A DNA stretch of 64,000 bases from Glandiceps talaboti (taxonomy: Eukaryota > Hemichordata > Enteropneusta > Spengelidae): positions 20,909,081 through 20,973,080 of the forward strand of contig NC_135568.1 of assembly GCF_964340395.1 (NCBI RefSeq). The letters are read 5' to 3'. The position numbers and the translations under genes are program-made. Within the stretch, counting starts at the first letter, position 1; each line of letters begins with the position of its first letter. This document shows positions 11,496-24,800 of the stretch, piece after piece. The notes under the pieces are model-generated. The model saw only the letters and a program-made list of their open reading frames with translations, was not told the DNA's origin and did no database searches.

Positions 11496-14400
11496 CTGAA
11501 AGATATATAATATATACATGTTATAAAATTGGCCATCAATTCCCTCTATCAAGAATCTACATTATTTTGAGTTAGTTTTGACAGTAATAAAATATCAATA
11601 TATTGAGTATATGTACAGTAGTGTGTTTATACAAACAACATCATTTAATTGAAAAAAAATACAGAAGAAGAAATCCTCAAACATTCAACTTTTACTGATA
11701 AACTATATATTTGCGTCAACTTTTCCACGAAATCTTACACATGGATCAACATTTCCTGGGAAATCCTTTCTTACACAGAAAGTCTGAAATCCCAATGCAA
11801 TAAAAGGTAAACTTTCACCTACAAACTCAAGTTTTCCAGTTTATGCATAAACAACACACAGAAACTTTGAATATGTGTCAATTTTCATGGAAACATTAAA
11901 CAGTTGTCACTTTTTACGGAAACATTAAACATGTGTCACTTTTAGGGAAACATTGAATAGTTGTCACTTTTTAGGGAAACCTTGAACATGTGTCAATTTG
12001 TAAGAAATCATAAATATTTTATATCTTTTAAGATGGATTTGTGTCATCCATGACAATAACTGAACAGAGTAAGGGTCTTATTATTACACACGTTACCTTG
12101 TGAGTGTTCTATTCTGGTATGATGAGTTGTACCTTGAGATCGGAAACTAAGACTTAGTATGTATCTTTCATTAGAGCTATCTCTTACAAGGAAAGCACCA
12201 TCAGGTGTGTCTGCTAGCTTGGCTTCAGCATCGTCCCAATTCATAGGTCCCCAATACCAACCACACTACAGAAAAACATACAAACAGTGTCTGTCAGCTT
12301 AGCTTCAATATTGTCCCAACTCATATCATGTAGTGGTACAAGCATGGACATCACAGCACAATAAAGCTAAGATTGTGAATATTTAAAATAACAACAATGT
12401 CAATAAAATGTTTAAAAACCCAGTCTTTTCTTATTGTAGTGGTAGATTTATGTATAATCACTTGTCTGTGGTGTAATGTGCTGTGCGAGTTCAAGAAATA
12501 TATATGTCAACATGTAGCTTGAGTGTCGGGTGACACATTGTTGCAACTGGTGAAGTGGTTTATGGATAAACAGAATGTGGTACATGTGATTACTAAGGGC
12601 AGTATGAAAGCTAGAATGGTTACTCATCTGCCAATGAAAAGACAGATTACATTAGTGAAGGTAGTAGACAACGATGATTGGTACATCAATCATAGTATAT
12701 TCCTCCATTTAGACAACATATGGGGACCACACACCATTGACAGGTTTGCCCACTCTTACAATGCACAATGTGAGCTATTTAATTCACTGTACTGGTGCTC
12801 CAACACGGAGGCAATGGATGCTTTCACCCAATATTGGGGGAACGATAATAATTGGTTGTTGCTGCCTATTTGTTTGATAGGTAAAGTTTAGAAATACATG
12901 AAGTATTTGCAAAGCAATAGGCACTATATCATTATTTCACTTTGGAGGTCAGCTTATTTCTGGCCATGGGTATGTCAAGATGGACTGCATTTTGCCAGTT
13001 GTGGCCATGGGTATGTCAAGATGGACTGCATTTTGCCAGTTGTGTGCACGATTGGGTAGAGTTGCCCCAAGATGAGACGTATTCATTGTTGAGGGGAGAG
13101 CCAAAAATTCCCTTTTTGGAGGGAAAGCATTGTGCTTTTAGAATACTAGTGTTAACTTCAGGCTGGATTTTAAGATAGTAGGCAGAGAACAGTTCAGAAA
13201 GTTCTGTACCATGGTGAAAGGCAAAACGTGTAGCGGTGCTGAGTGAAGTGACCGCTTGGGATGCCATTGGGGCGGACTCTAGTCGTTGGGAAGCTTTATC
13301 CAACCATAGCAGTCCATTAGTGCTGTGTAGAGTAAGCACTAGACGTCTATGGCAGTTAATGGCAGTAAAATGAACATATTACAATTGTTGATCACAATTC
13401 AATTTGATTTTCTTTCAGATACAGATTTATTCAGTTAGTCATTTATTCAGGAGAGAGATAAAGAAAGCAGCGACGGTAAACCAGGACATGAAACTATCGG
13501 ACACATTACCAGCCATAACAATGGCTTCAAAGGCAGTCTCTACCACAAAAGGATAATGCAAATGCCTTCCAGAGATGGGCTCAATTGCCCATTGTACAAT
13601 GCAAACTGGAAGTGGAGAATATAGCGCCCTCTAGTGTTGAATATTGGAATGGGGGAATAACATTACACTATGGCATACCAAACACTGCATGTCCCTTGCA
13701 AGTTGATGTTCCAGTAAATGGTCTGGACTGCACGTCTACCCATCAATATTACTATGTATTGTATAGCCCTGGTTTGGGTTATAATATAGAAACAAAAATG
13801 TAAATTCCAGCATCTGATTGTATATATATTTAAGGAGAGATATGGGGATATGCAGTCGCTTCATTCTTTGGCAAATAAGTATATGTTTGTGATATTAGAT
13901 TGTTAAATGTTTTTTGTGTCTAAATTTGTTTTTGTTTTTTGTTTGTAACCTATGAAAGTCAGTTGTCAAAAATGTTGTTGAAATGCCCGCCTCCTATTCT
14001 CAGCACAGGAAAGCTTGCCATCCTTGACTTCACTCGGCTTTCGTGATCCCCTACATACCCAGGATATGGCATGTGCATGTTGAACTGCCTTCTGTCCAGC
14101 CACGAGTTTACAAGTCGGTCTGTCTACTCGTTGCATGTTGACTATTTCACATTCCTTTAATCACTACAGGAAAATTGTCAAGGTTTGTTGAGTGGCATGC
14201 CCTCACTGTACACTAATTACATAGAGGTCAATGTATAGGTCACCATTATTGATACATTGTCGAGCAATTTTCTTCGTAGGCTAGGCGAGGCTTGGTCTAT
14301 TTTCCATATTTTGACCACATACATTTGGGTATAAATTATAGATTATTACACTTGACCTTTTCAAGCATGTCTGAGTAATACGGCTTTGGACATGAAAACT

Positions 14401-17400
14401 GCGCCAACAAAATCGCTGCCAGGCAGCCATATCGGATTGTATCACGACGAAAATGGATATGCACATGTATGTCATAGAACACTGTCCTAATACCAACTTT
14501 GAATGAGATCTGTTCAAGCATGTCTGAGTTATGGCTTTGGATCGTATCATGATGACGATGGATATGCACATGTATGTCAAAGAACACTGTCTATGACATA
14601 CACAATTACAGAAACATGAAAAATACTGCCAATGGCATTGTAGCACAACTGTACAGTTTTTTAAAATGTTTATCCATATGGTAGTCCATGCTAACAAGAA
14701 GTGTACATTTGTTGAATGACTATCCAGTTGCCTATCCAATCATGTTGCTATCTTTACAATATATGCTATCATTTGGCTGTTGCTATGGGCGTGGTCATGT
14801 TGTTAGATATATTTGCATACATTTTTAAATGTTTTTGTTCACTTGTGTATGAATTCCTGATATTATCTTTGCAATATATGTGATCATTTGGCTGTTGCTA
14901 TGGGCTTGGTCTTGTTGCTAGGCATTTAATTCAATTGTCTATTAATCCCCGTTGTTATCTTTGCAATAAATGTGATCATTTGGCTGTTGCTATGGGCATG
15001 GTCTTGTTGCTAGGCACATTTGCATACATTTTTTGAATGTTTACTCAATTTTAGCTTGTTTCAACTTTAAACAGTGTATTTCTAAAATACAGAAATATTC
15101 TGACCAAAATTCTCAGGAAATCCAAACGTCGCCATTATGAGTACCTTTTGTCTTCTAATGCGGGCAAAATGAGAGAAACCTGGAATGTCATTAACTCTCT
15201 TATTGGCAGAAGTAAAGAGAAAGAATTCACCATTCCCAGTCGAGTAAAAGTTGAAAAAGATGGTCATGAAATTGTTCACAACGAACACCAGATTTAAACT
15301 GAATGCCTTCCGTAAGTATTTATGCAAGAAATTTAGCTCTATATCTGTGATTCGTCAAGTCCCAATGAAAGTTAGTTGTCAAAAATGTTGTTCAAATGCC
15401 CGTCACACCTCCTATTCTCAGCACAGGAAAGCTTGCCAACCTCGACTTCACTCGGCTTTCGTGATCCCCTACATACATGCAGTGTTTTCTCCAGGTTTTC
15501 AGGACAGAGGGGATTGTCCCCCCTTGCATAAAATTTTGGGGGATTTAGTTCAAAATAGGGGGGGGGGGGACGACGACAGAATAATTTCATTTTTGAATCT
15601 GTATGTGCATGATAATGATTGTAATTTAATTAAAACACAAGTTGGCAACACTTTTAGGTAATCATACATAGTATTATATTAATTTTATTACAATCATTCA
15701 TGTATGATTTTAACTCAAAATGTTTATAAAAAATAGCCCCGCACCACAAAAGTGAAATCCAAAAATCCTCCTTTCCCTCTCAGTACAGTATATGCCAGAC
15801 TATATTTACATTGCCATGTCTATATAAGTTGAAAATATTAGTTTCGACGTTTCCCCACTGCACTACAGTACAATACAGCAAGCACATGGCAGTCTCAGCT
15901 CCAGACTACTTCAAACTCTTGGCTTCGAACAACGTGAATGACATCGTCTGTTGATTTGAACAAAACTACAAAGGAGTACATTACAATCACATGACGATGT
16001 CGTAAAAGTTGTCATGTTATATTATTTCGGAGGATTTAGAAAATGACTGACTTGGCATGCATTGGTATATTTTGTAGTACATACAACGATGTGTAACTGT
16101 AAACATATTCCACGTGGGTGGACTCACATCAAAATAAGTAGCTTCAATTCTTCCGTATGACGGTATGTCGTAATTCAATCTTCTATTTATATCACAGAAA
16201 CATCACTATTCTTTCTAGGAGTGTAATATTGCTAAATAGGTATATTTCCCTTCATAAGATGACTGTATATGGCGCATTCCAGCCTCCAAGTGCGATCGCT
16301 ACGATAGTCTTTTTACAAGTCGCCATGTTGTGAAATAATTAATGTAATTAGGTCACTACGTCATATATGACCAATAGGATCGCAGCTTACAAAAAAGTGA
16401 GCAATTTCACCCAATCACGTTGGGTATATATGATACTGGCAGAGCTATTCACTGACCACGCATTGAAAGTTGTCAACACATACATGTATTACGTCTTTAT
16501 CGTCATGGGACTGGGTACATCATACTACTTGTACAATATCATGTGTCACGATCCAATATACATTAAAAACAGTTGTGCTCGTCACAGAGGAGAAGCCATT
16601 ACCAATTCCTGCATTACCTAATGTAAATTCTAATTTTCTTGTCTTCCGCCTCATGTCTGGTACTTTTTACTTCGAAAATCTAGAGCGCGATCTCGCACGC
16701 AATGGATATTTTTAAAGGGGCGCTCTTGTCTGTAAATGCGCAAATCTCGCAATCGCGTGTCCTGGAGAAAACACTGTACATGTACCGGGGATATGGCATG
16801 TGCGTGTTGAACTTCCTTCTGTGCCACCATGAGTTTACAAGTTCTCAAGATTCTGTTGAGTGGCGCGCCCTCACTGCACACTAATTATATAGAGGTCAAT
16901 GTATAGGTCACCATTATTGATACATTGTCGCGAAATTTTTTTCGAAGGCTAGGCGAGGTTTGGTCTATTTTCCATATTTTGACCACACACATTTGGGTAT
17001 AAATTATAGATTATTACACTTGATAAATATGTGAGAGTGTATTTATATCCTGAGATACAGAGCTAGATAAATGATTATGTACGAGCCTTGTAACAAACAG
17101 CAGTAGTTTGTTATCGAGAGACATCGGTTCAAGGTCAATATAATACTTCCTAAACTTCTAATCGAAAATCTAAAAAGACATGATTTCTCTTTGTTCATCT
17201 GCGCATCCATATTTGACGAAATTGAAACGATGATAAATATTTCACCTGTTTGTTAACTCCGTGCTCATTGTAAACCTATTTTAAGGCCAAGAAAAAAAAT
17301 TGTTTTCTGGTGAGTTTGAATCACTTAAATACCCTAACTCGGTCTTCTTTTTTCTCATGTTTGTGCAGCCAATGCAGAGTGAAGATCCAAGGGAAACACA

Positions 17401-17718
17401 AAATAAGGTTGGCACGAAACCCCTGAAAACAGAGTCTTTCTCAGTAGTGTAGAGCACAAGTATAAAGTTGGCGTCAGATTCAGATTCGGATCTGAGGCCA
17501 TCTGATGCTCAATATAACGTTCATAAGATAACGCTACCTGAATCTGAATCCGAATCTGACGCCAACTTTATACTCATTCAATCGATTAATTACTCAAATT
17601 GGTCATTAATATCCATCGGATTATTATCAAAACCTAATCAGTTCTGGCCACCCTACAGAACATGTCTATGAAATTTCGTTTGAATTGATGCAGCCGGTTT
17701 TTGGAAATTGTGATACAG

Positions 17719-17751
<33 letters not shown>

Positions 17752-20700
17752 TACAATGTACAGACTTCATCGGTATATTATCACATTCCTTGAATGCTGA
17801 CTTGAATTTTACTGATTTTCTCGGTGAGAGTCCCCATTCATTCTTTTTATAGCCAGTTATAAACTGGGATGTTGAAACAGTTATTTCAAAGTTGGATGTA
17901 CGAAAAGCTACAGGGTGGGACAATATTTCTGCTAGATTACTTAGGGAAAGAATCCAATTCAAGATGTCGGTTTCCCTCTGGTTTCCCTCTGCGGGTGCCG
18001 TTGTGTTTCTGTTGATTATTCATGACATGCAGGCATGCGGGTGTTGAGGCGAAGGGTGTACCTGATTACAATAAATTACAACATAATGGAACACTATGGA
18101 ATTAGAGGAATAGCCTTAAGCTGGTTCAGAAGTTATTTACAATCAAGGAGTCAGTTTGTTGGTATCAAAAACACTGTTTTGCAAACACTGAATATTAAAT
18201 GTGGTGTTCCACAAGGTTCTATACTAGGACCAGTTTTGTTCTTGATATATATATATGACATCCCAAATTCCACTCATTTTTATAATTTCAGACTTTATGC
18301 AGACGATTCAAACATGTTTCGGTCTGTAGACTTAAATCAAAACATAGTATCTCTTGGTCAAGTAAATTTAGAATTTCAAAAGGTGTACAAATGGTGTAAT
18401 GCCAATAAACTGACCATCAATTGTAATAAAACAGAATACATGATCATAAAAAGTAGATATAGTATTAGAGATATCCAAGGTTGTATAACTTTGAATAGGC
18501 AAGTGGTAACAGAAACTGAGAATACTTCTTTTATTGGCGTTTGTCTTGATAGCAACTTGACGTGGAGGCAACATACCACTGAAGTTAAGAAGAAAATTTG
18601 CAAATACATGTGTGTTGGTATTTTATATAAGTTAAGAGAAACCGTGTCAATTTCAGTTCTTGTTATGCTATACAACACTTTCATATTACCACATATAACG
18701 TAAGGACTTGAAATCTGGGGCAGTACGTACAAAACATATTTACGTGATATTTTGCTGATACAAAAGAAAATTGTGCGTATCATAACATTCATGAAGTATG
18801 ATGCACACACGGCTACACTTTTCTGCACACTAGGCATTCTTGACATTTTTAAAAAGTATGAATTTCAAGTTGGCATATTTGTTCACGATGCTCTGTATAA
18901 TATGCTCCCAGCACACTTTGATAACTAGTTTTCTTACATTAGCCATAACCATGAAACAAGACAAAAACTGAACAAAGATCTCCACACACCTAAGTACAGA
19001 AGTGGTTTTGGACAATCGTCAATTAAGTTTGCTGGAGCCAAAATCTGGAATAGTTTACCACACGATATTCGTAGTATTTCTTCAAAAAGTCTTTTTAAAA
19101 AGAAGTTTAACCCTTTCACCACCGATTCCCTCAATTGAGGGAACGCGCTAGGGCGCCCACCGATTCCCTCAATTGAGGGAACGCCAGAGTTCATTCACCT
19201 ACCTCGCCGTTATGCCGTTAAACGGCAGCTATTGCTGCAAAAATTGCTGCCATAACTAGTTCCACACATGCGTATTAGCCTTGTTTATCTACACTGCCAT
19301 TTTGAAAGCATGACAGTGAACGATATCAAGAGTACGATCCAAAAGACGAGCGATCGTAATTTTATGTGCGTTTTTCGCTCACAAAATCGAATTTCAACAT
19401 GGCGGAAGTAATTAACGGCTCTCATAACATGGTGTACGATATAAATTATGTCACTATCTTTGGATATTTCGACAGAATTTGACTCGAAATACATCGTTGA
19501 ATACAAGTATTTAGCTATGGGAACACATTGTACTTGTATGTAAGCATCAAATTCCCGCTAAGGCCGTGTGAGCTGCCGACGGCAGTTTATGGTTGAATTT
19601 TTGAATGTTGTTCAAATTTACGCAATCTTGTGACCGTGCCGACGCCCATGCTAACGTTCTAGGGGTAATTTTTGGCTATATCATGGATTATTTTGGTTTT
19701 ATTTCTTTTTGTTACGGCTCAATAATGACTTGTATTTGTATTAGCTCACTGTGTAGAGGTCAGTGGAGGGAAACTTACGCTTGATGTTGGCGATTTTCCG
19801 ATCGGATTTTTTACGTGCGTTTTTCAATGTAAAATTCAAATTTCAACATCGGCGAAGCAAAATCTGTCTCCCCTAACATCGTTTGCAATGTAAATAAAGG
19901 TGCTGTTCGTAGAAATTTCCACTCAATTTTACCATGAATACGATGTTTTATACAAGGAGATGGCTGAGTGAACTCGATGCAGTATATGGAAGGATCAGAT
20001 TATCGCAACGTAACTTCAAAGTCCCGACTGCATATTTGCTTTTGTGGGTAAGCATGTCGGCAAAAAGCGTCACGTTGGCGTCCCGATTCGGACTCGTATA
20101 CTACCAACTTGTGGGCATTTTTTACTGATTTTGAGGATAAATTTGATGATAATTTTTTTTTGTTCTGTCAAAAAATGATATATAATTACACAAACTGATT
20201 TTTCTGAAGGTATTGGGGCGACGACTTCAGATATTTTTTACCCTTCATTGCCGGTGCGGGGGCCGACTATTGCGTCGTAATCGGATTAGTAGGCCGTTAA
20301 TTATTTTCGTTCAAATTTAATACGACTGAAAATAACATTTTCTGACAAATTTTCGTCGATTTTGACCATTTAGTCAGTATACAGAAGTTTTGTAAGAACA
20401 TGAATGTTGGTATTTTGAATTTTGTCTGTAATATAAATATTTTGTTTATTTGTGATATGTCAATAAATAAACAACCAGTGTTTGTTTTATTAATATTTTG
20501 TTAATTTAATCCATATTTCGGTTGTGTGTGTGATATTTGAATGCATGTATTTGCAACTATGATGTAGAAAATTTATTTTCCATTCAAATGATACCTTATT
20601 TTTCAAAAATAAGCAACTCTAAGTATTTTTATATCAGTTTGATTACACCACACTCACTCTCACATTATGTCAGTGAGGGGGCTGGTGGACAACACACAAT

Positions 20701-21753
20701 CCCATGAGGCAAGTGGTGGTGAAAGGGTTAAACAATTTCTTCTTGACGAGTCCTGTGTATTGTAAGTTTCCCTTTGCGCCATTCCTTGTTGTTGTAGTTG
20801 TTTTTCCTCCAAAGTTATGAGAACAGCAAATATGTGTAAATAGTAATCGTCAGATTAAGTATATTTCGAGTAGCTAGACTCGATTAGTCTATGCATGACT
20901 ATTTCTAGCTACATATCCTGCAATTGTCGTCACACGTCCAATTGAAGTGGATGAAATTGTCACTGTCGTTGCTGTTGTTATTTTGTTTTGTTTGTTTTTT
21001 TGTAGGAAATAAAGTTATTATTATTATTATTAATTGTCTATTAATCCATGTTGTTATCTTTGTGAAATACATGACCGTTTGGCTGGTTGCTAGGGTATTT
21101 GCATACATTTTTGAATGTTTACTCATTTGGCTACCAGATGACGTTGTTATTTGACCAAAATATACTGCCATTTGGTTGTTGCCAAGGGTGTGGTCATGGT
21201 CGCTAGGGTCAATTTTCTCAAAATATTTTGGAGAAAATTTGCAGAATAACACTTTCAGAAACATCTCACCAAGTTTCAGACTCAGTGACCACATACTTTT
21301 TGAGATATAAGTTTTTGACCAAAAATGAACATTTTTACACCTAATTTGCATATCACTCATGGAATCATTGTATACTTAATACTTCTTCGTCCATACATCC
21401 CTACATGCACTCCCATTAAATTTCAGCCCAATCTGCTCAGCAGTTTTGGAATTATAGATTTTTAACCAAAAAGACACATTTTTAGACCTAATTTGCATAT
21501 TAGTGATGGAATCATCACGTCATGAACAAATCTTACTTTACACCCCCTTAAGAATGTTCCCACCAAATTATGCACTGATCTGCCCAGTTGTTTCTGAGTT
21601 TACGTTTTTTGACCAAAAATCACATTTTTTGACCCAAATCACATACCTGTGATGCGATCATTTTGATTTGAACAATTTCCCAACTAGACACCCAAGGTAA
21701 TGAACCCATCAAATATCATGGCAATTGGTACAGCGATTTTTGACTTTAAGTTG

Positions 21754-21824
<71 letters not shown>

Positions 21825-24800
21825 ACAGACAGACAGACAGATGCCGCTCGATCCCTATAGCACTACTGAACCTCAGTTCAGTTGTGCTAATAAAAACAAC
21901 TCAACAGAAACACCTTGAAGACTGCTAATAATACAATTTCCACTTGAAACTATGTTTTGCAGAAACAGTAAAATGTTTTAAAATTTGTATTGCAATTTGA
22001 GTTTATTTTGTTTATCGATGTCACGGTACATGTACATGAAGTACCGTAAACATACGTCATAATCTTTATTACGCTACACACACTTATCAGAGAGTGTGGT
22101 ATGGTACAAATCATAAAAAACAAAATGAGCTAGTATGCATTTGCAAGCAAAAGCGTTGTTCCAGGGCACAGTTAGGGACATGAAGAGGCAATCAGATGAT
22201 GATTGGATTGGTGTAAATTGGCCGATAGTAGATATATTGAGGGTAGGATAGTGTGGCAGTGAAACAGGGTTACATACCTAAGGGTTGGGAGACATCTGGT
22301 ATATTACGGGATCATGGTAGCTGTAATAATGTTTGCATGACATGGGCATTTCCCAATAGGTGAGTGTGCAGATTTGACATAGATGTGGTCTATTAGGGTG
22401 GTTTTGAGTGTGGTAGCTGTTTTAACAACTTGATTGAATTGGAAGCTGGACATGAATTTCTCAACTGGCACAATTTTGGAGGCGATGTAGAAATACCGAG
22501 GTCGATGTTGATGTAGCAAGAAGTAGCACGATATTTTATATGATTGCGCCAAAAGATAGTACACGAGTTCAACTCTCTTCATGACACTGAAGAATGCACA
22601 TCGAAAGTCTGTTGTAGTATTGACACATACTCAGGGTTCTCCACAATTTTGAAAAATAAAGGGGTTCCCTAATTTGCATATGTATTTGCATATCATTAGC
22701 ATATTTCCAGATCATAATATTAGGAAGTGAAAAAAGTTTCCAAAATCAAAACTATTTTATTCATTCAGCAAACTAAAATGCACTGAAATGTGTTGAGATC
22801 ACCAATTTCCAAACCTTTAACATAATTGACAATGTAAAAATTTCAGGAAGGAGTTTGATAGTTACACAGACGGTGTTACACAACAGTAATGTTGGCAAGC
22901 ATGTTTCACACACACAACACATGACATTGTTGATGTACATGTATTGAGTTTTCAGTTGTTGGTTTCACCTTGTAAATGTGCATGTCATTCATAAAAAATA
23001 CCGCCAATGGCGTTGTAGCACAACTGTACAGTTTTTAAAAATGCTAACATGCGAACAATAAGTGTTCATTTGGTGAATGACTATCCAGTTGCCTATCCAA
23101 CCATGTTGCTATCTTTACGATATATGCTATCATTTGGATGTTGCTATGGATGTGGTCTTGTTGCTAGGCATATTTATATACATTTTTTGAATGTTTATCA
23201 ATTGTCTATTAATCTCCATTGTTATCTTCACAATATATGTGATCATTTGGCTGTTGCTATGGGCGTGGTCTTGTTGCTAGGCACACTTGCATACCATTGT
23301 AGCACAACTGTACAGTTTTTAAAAATGCTAACATGCGAACAATAAGTGTTCATGTGGTGAATGACTATCCAGTTGCCTATCCAACCATGTTGCTATCTTT
23401 ACGATATATGCTATCATTTGGCTGTTGCTATGCATGTGGTCTTGTTGCTAGGCATATTTACATACATTTTTTGAATGTTTATTCAATTGTCTATTAATCT
23501 CCATTGTTATCTTCACAATATATGTGATCATTTGGCTGTTGCTATGGGCGTGGTCTTGTTGCTAGGCACACTTGCATACATTTTTTGAATGTTTATTCAT
23601 TTATCTTCTATTCCTGTTGTTATCTTTGCAATATATGTGATTATTTGGCTGTTGCTATGGGTGTGGTCTTGTTGCTAAGCATATTTACATACATTTTTTT
23701 GAATGTTTATTCAATTGTCTATTAATCCCCTTTGTTATCTTTGCAATATATGTGATCATTTGGCTGTTGCTATGGGCGTGGCCTTGTTGCTAGGCACATT
23801 TGCATACATTTTTTGAATGTTTATTCATTTGTCTTTCTATTCCTGTTGTTATCTTTGCAATATACATTATTATTTGGCTGTTGCTATGGGCGTGGTCTTG
23901 TTGCTAGGCAAATTTACATACATTTTTTGAACGTTGATTCAATTGTCTATTAATCCCTGTTATCTTTGTGAAATACACGACCGTTTGGCTGTTGCTATGG
24001 GCGTGGTCATGGTTGCTACGGTATTTGCATACATTTTTTGAATGTTTATTCATTTGCCTACCATATGATGTTGTTATTTGACCAAAATATACTGCCATTT
24101 GGTTGTTGCTAAGGGCGTGGTCATGGTTGCTAGGGCCAATTTTGTCAAAATGTTTTGAAGAATAACATGCAGAAACATCTCACCAAGTTTCAGACTCGGT
24201 GACCAAGTACTTTCTGAGATATAAGTTTTTGACCAAAAATGAACATTTTTACACCTAATTTGCATATCACTCATGGAATCATGGTATGCTTAATATTTCT
24301 TTGTCCATACATCCCTAGATACATTCCCATTAAATTTCAGCCCAATCTGCTCAGTAGTTTTGGAATTATAGATTTTTAACCAAAAAGACACATTTTTAGC
24401 CCTAATTTGCATATCACTGATGGAATCATCCCGTCATGGACAAATCTTACTTTACATCCCCTTAAGAATGTTCCCACCAAATTTCGCACCAATCTGCCCA
24501 GTAGTTTCTGAGTTTAAGTTTTTTGACCAAAAATCACATTTTTTGACCCAAATCACACATCTGTGATGCGATCATTTTGATTTGAACAATTTCCCAACTA
24601 GACACCCAAGGTAATGGACCCACCAAATATCATGGCAATCGGTTAAGCAGTTTTTGAGTTTAAGTTGTTTACACACATACACACACACACACACACAGAC
24701 AGACAGACAGACGCCGGGTGATCCCTATAGCACTACTGAACCTCAGTTCAGTTGTGCTAAAAAGTAATTGAAAACAATTCATTTCCCTTTATTTCTCTAA

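Larger units (their letters stand above)
15051..21031 (+). mobile_element. LINE copy nested in Rep-A copy 2 and itself carrying several insertions
   Basis: The 5' part (15055-15297) encodes the linker between endonuclease and reverse transcriptase (YRNILTKILRKSKRRHYEY, KMRETWNVINSLIGR). Reverse transcriptase text resumes near 17800 (FLGESPHSFF, KLDVRKATGWDNIS) and continues 18060-19108 with CGVPQGSILGPVLF and YADD. After an internal gap the C-terminus is at 20732-20764. A 3' UTR and an ATAAAG(TTA)n tail end at 21031. The flanking AATT (15047-15050, 21032-21035) is the apparent target duplication. The copy is dead: internal deletion near 17965-18060, stops at 18701 and 18928, plus four insertions. 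It belongs to the Jockey/CR1 group; the clade is not settled. Confidence 0.8.

Noticed and set aside
22991-24760. Rep-A as a Helitron
   Set aside because: The CTAA end with a hairpin is suggestive, but the hairpin reaches the terminus, no 5' TC end is seen and the left end has an inverted match to the right end; left unclassified.
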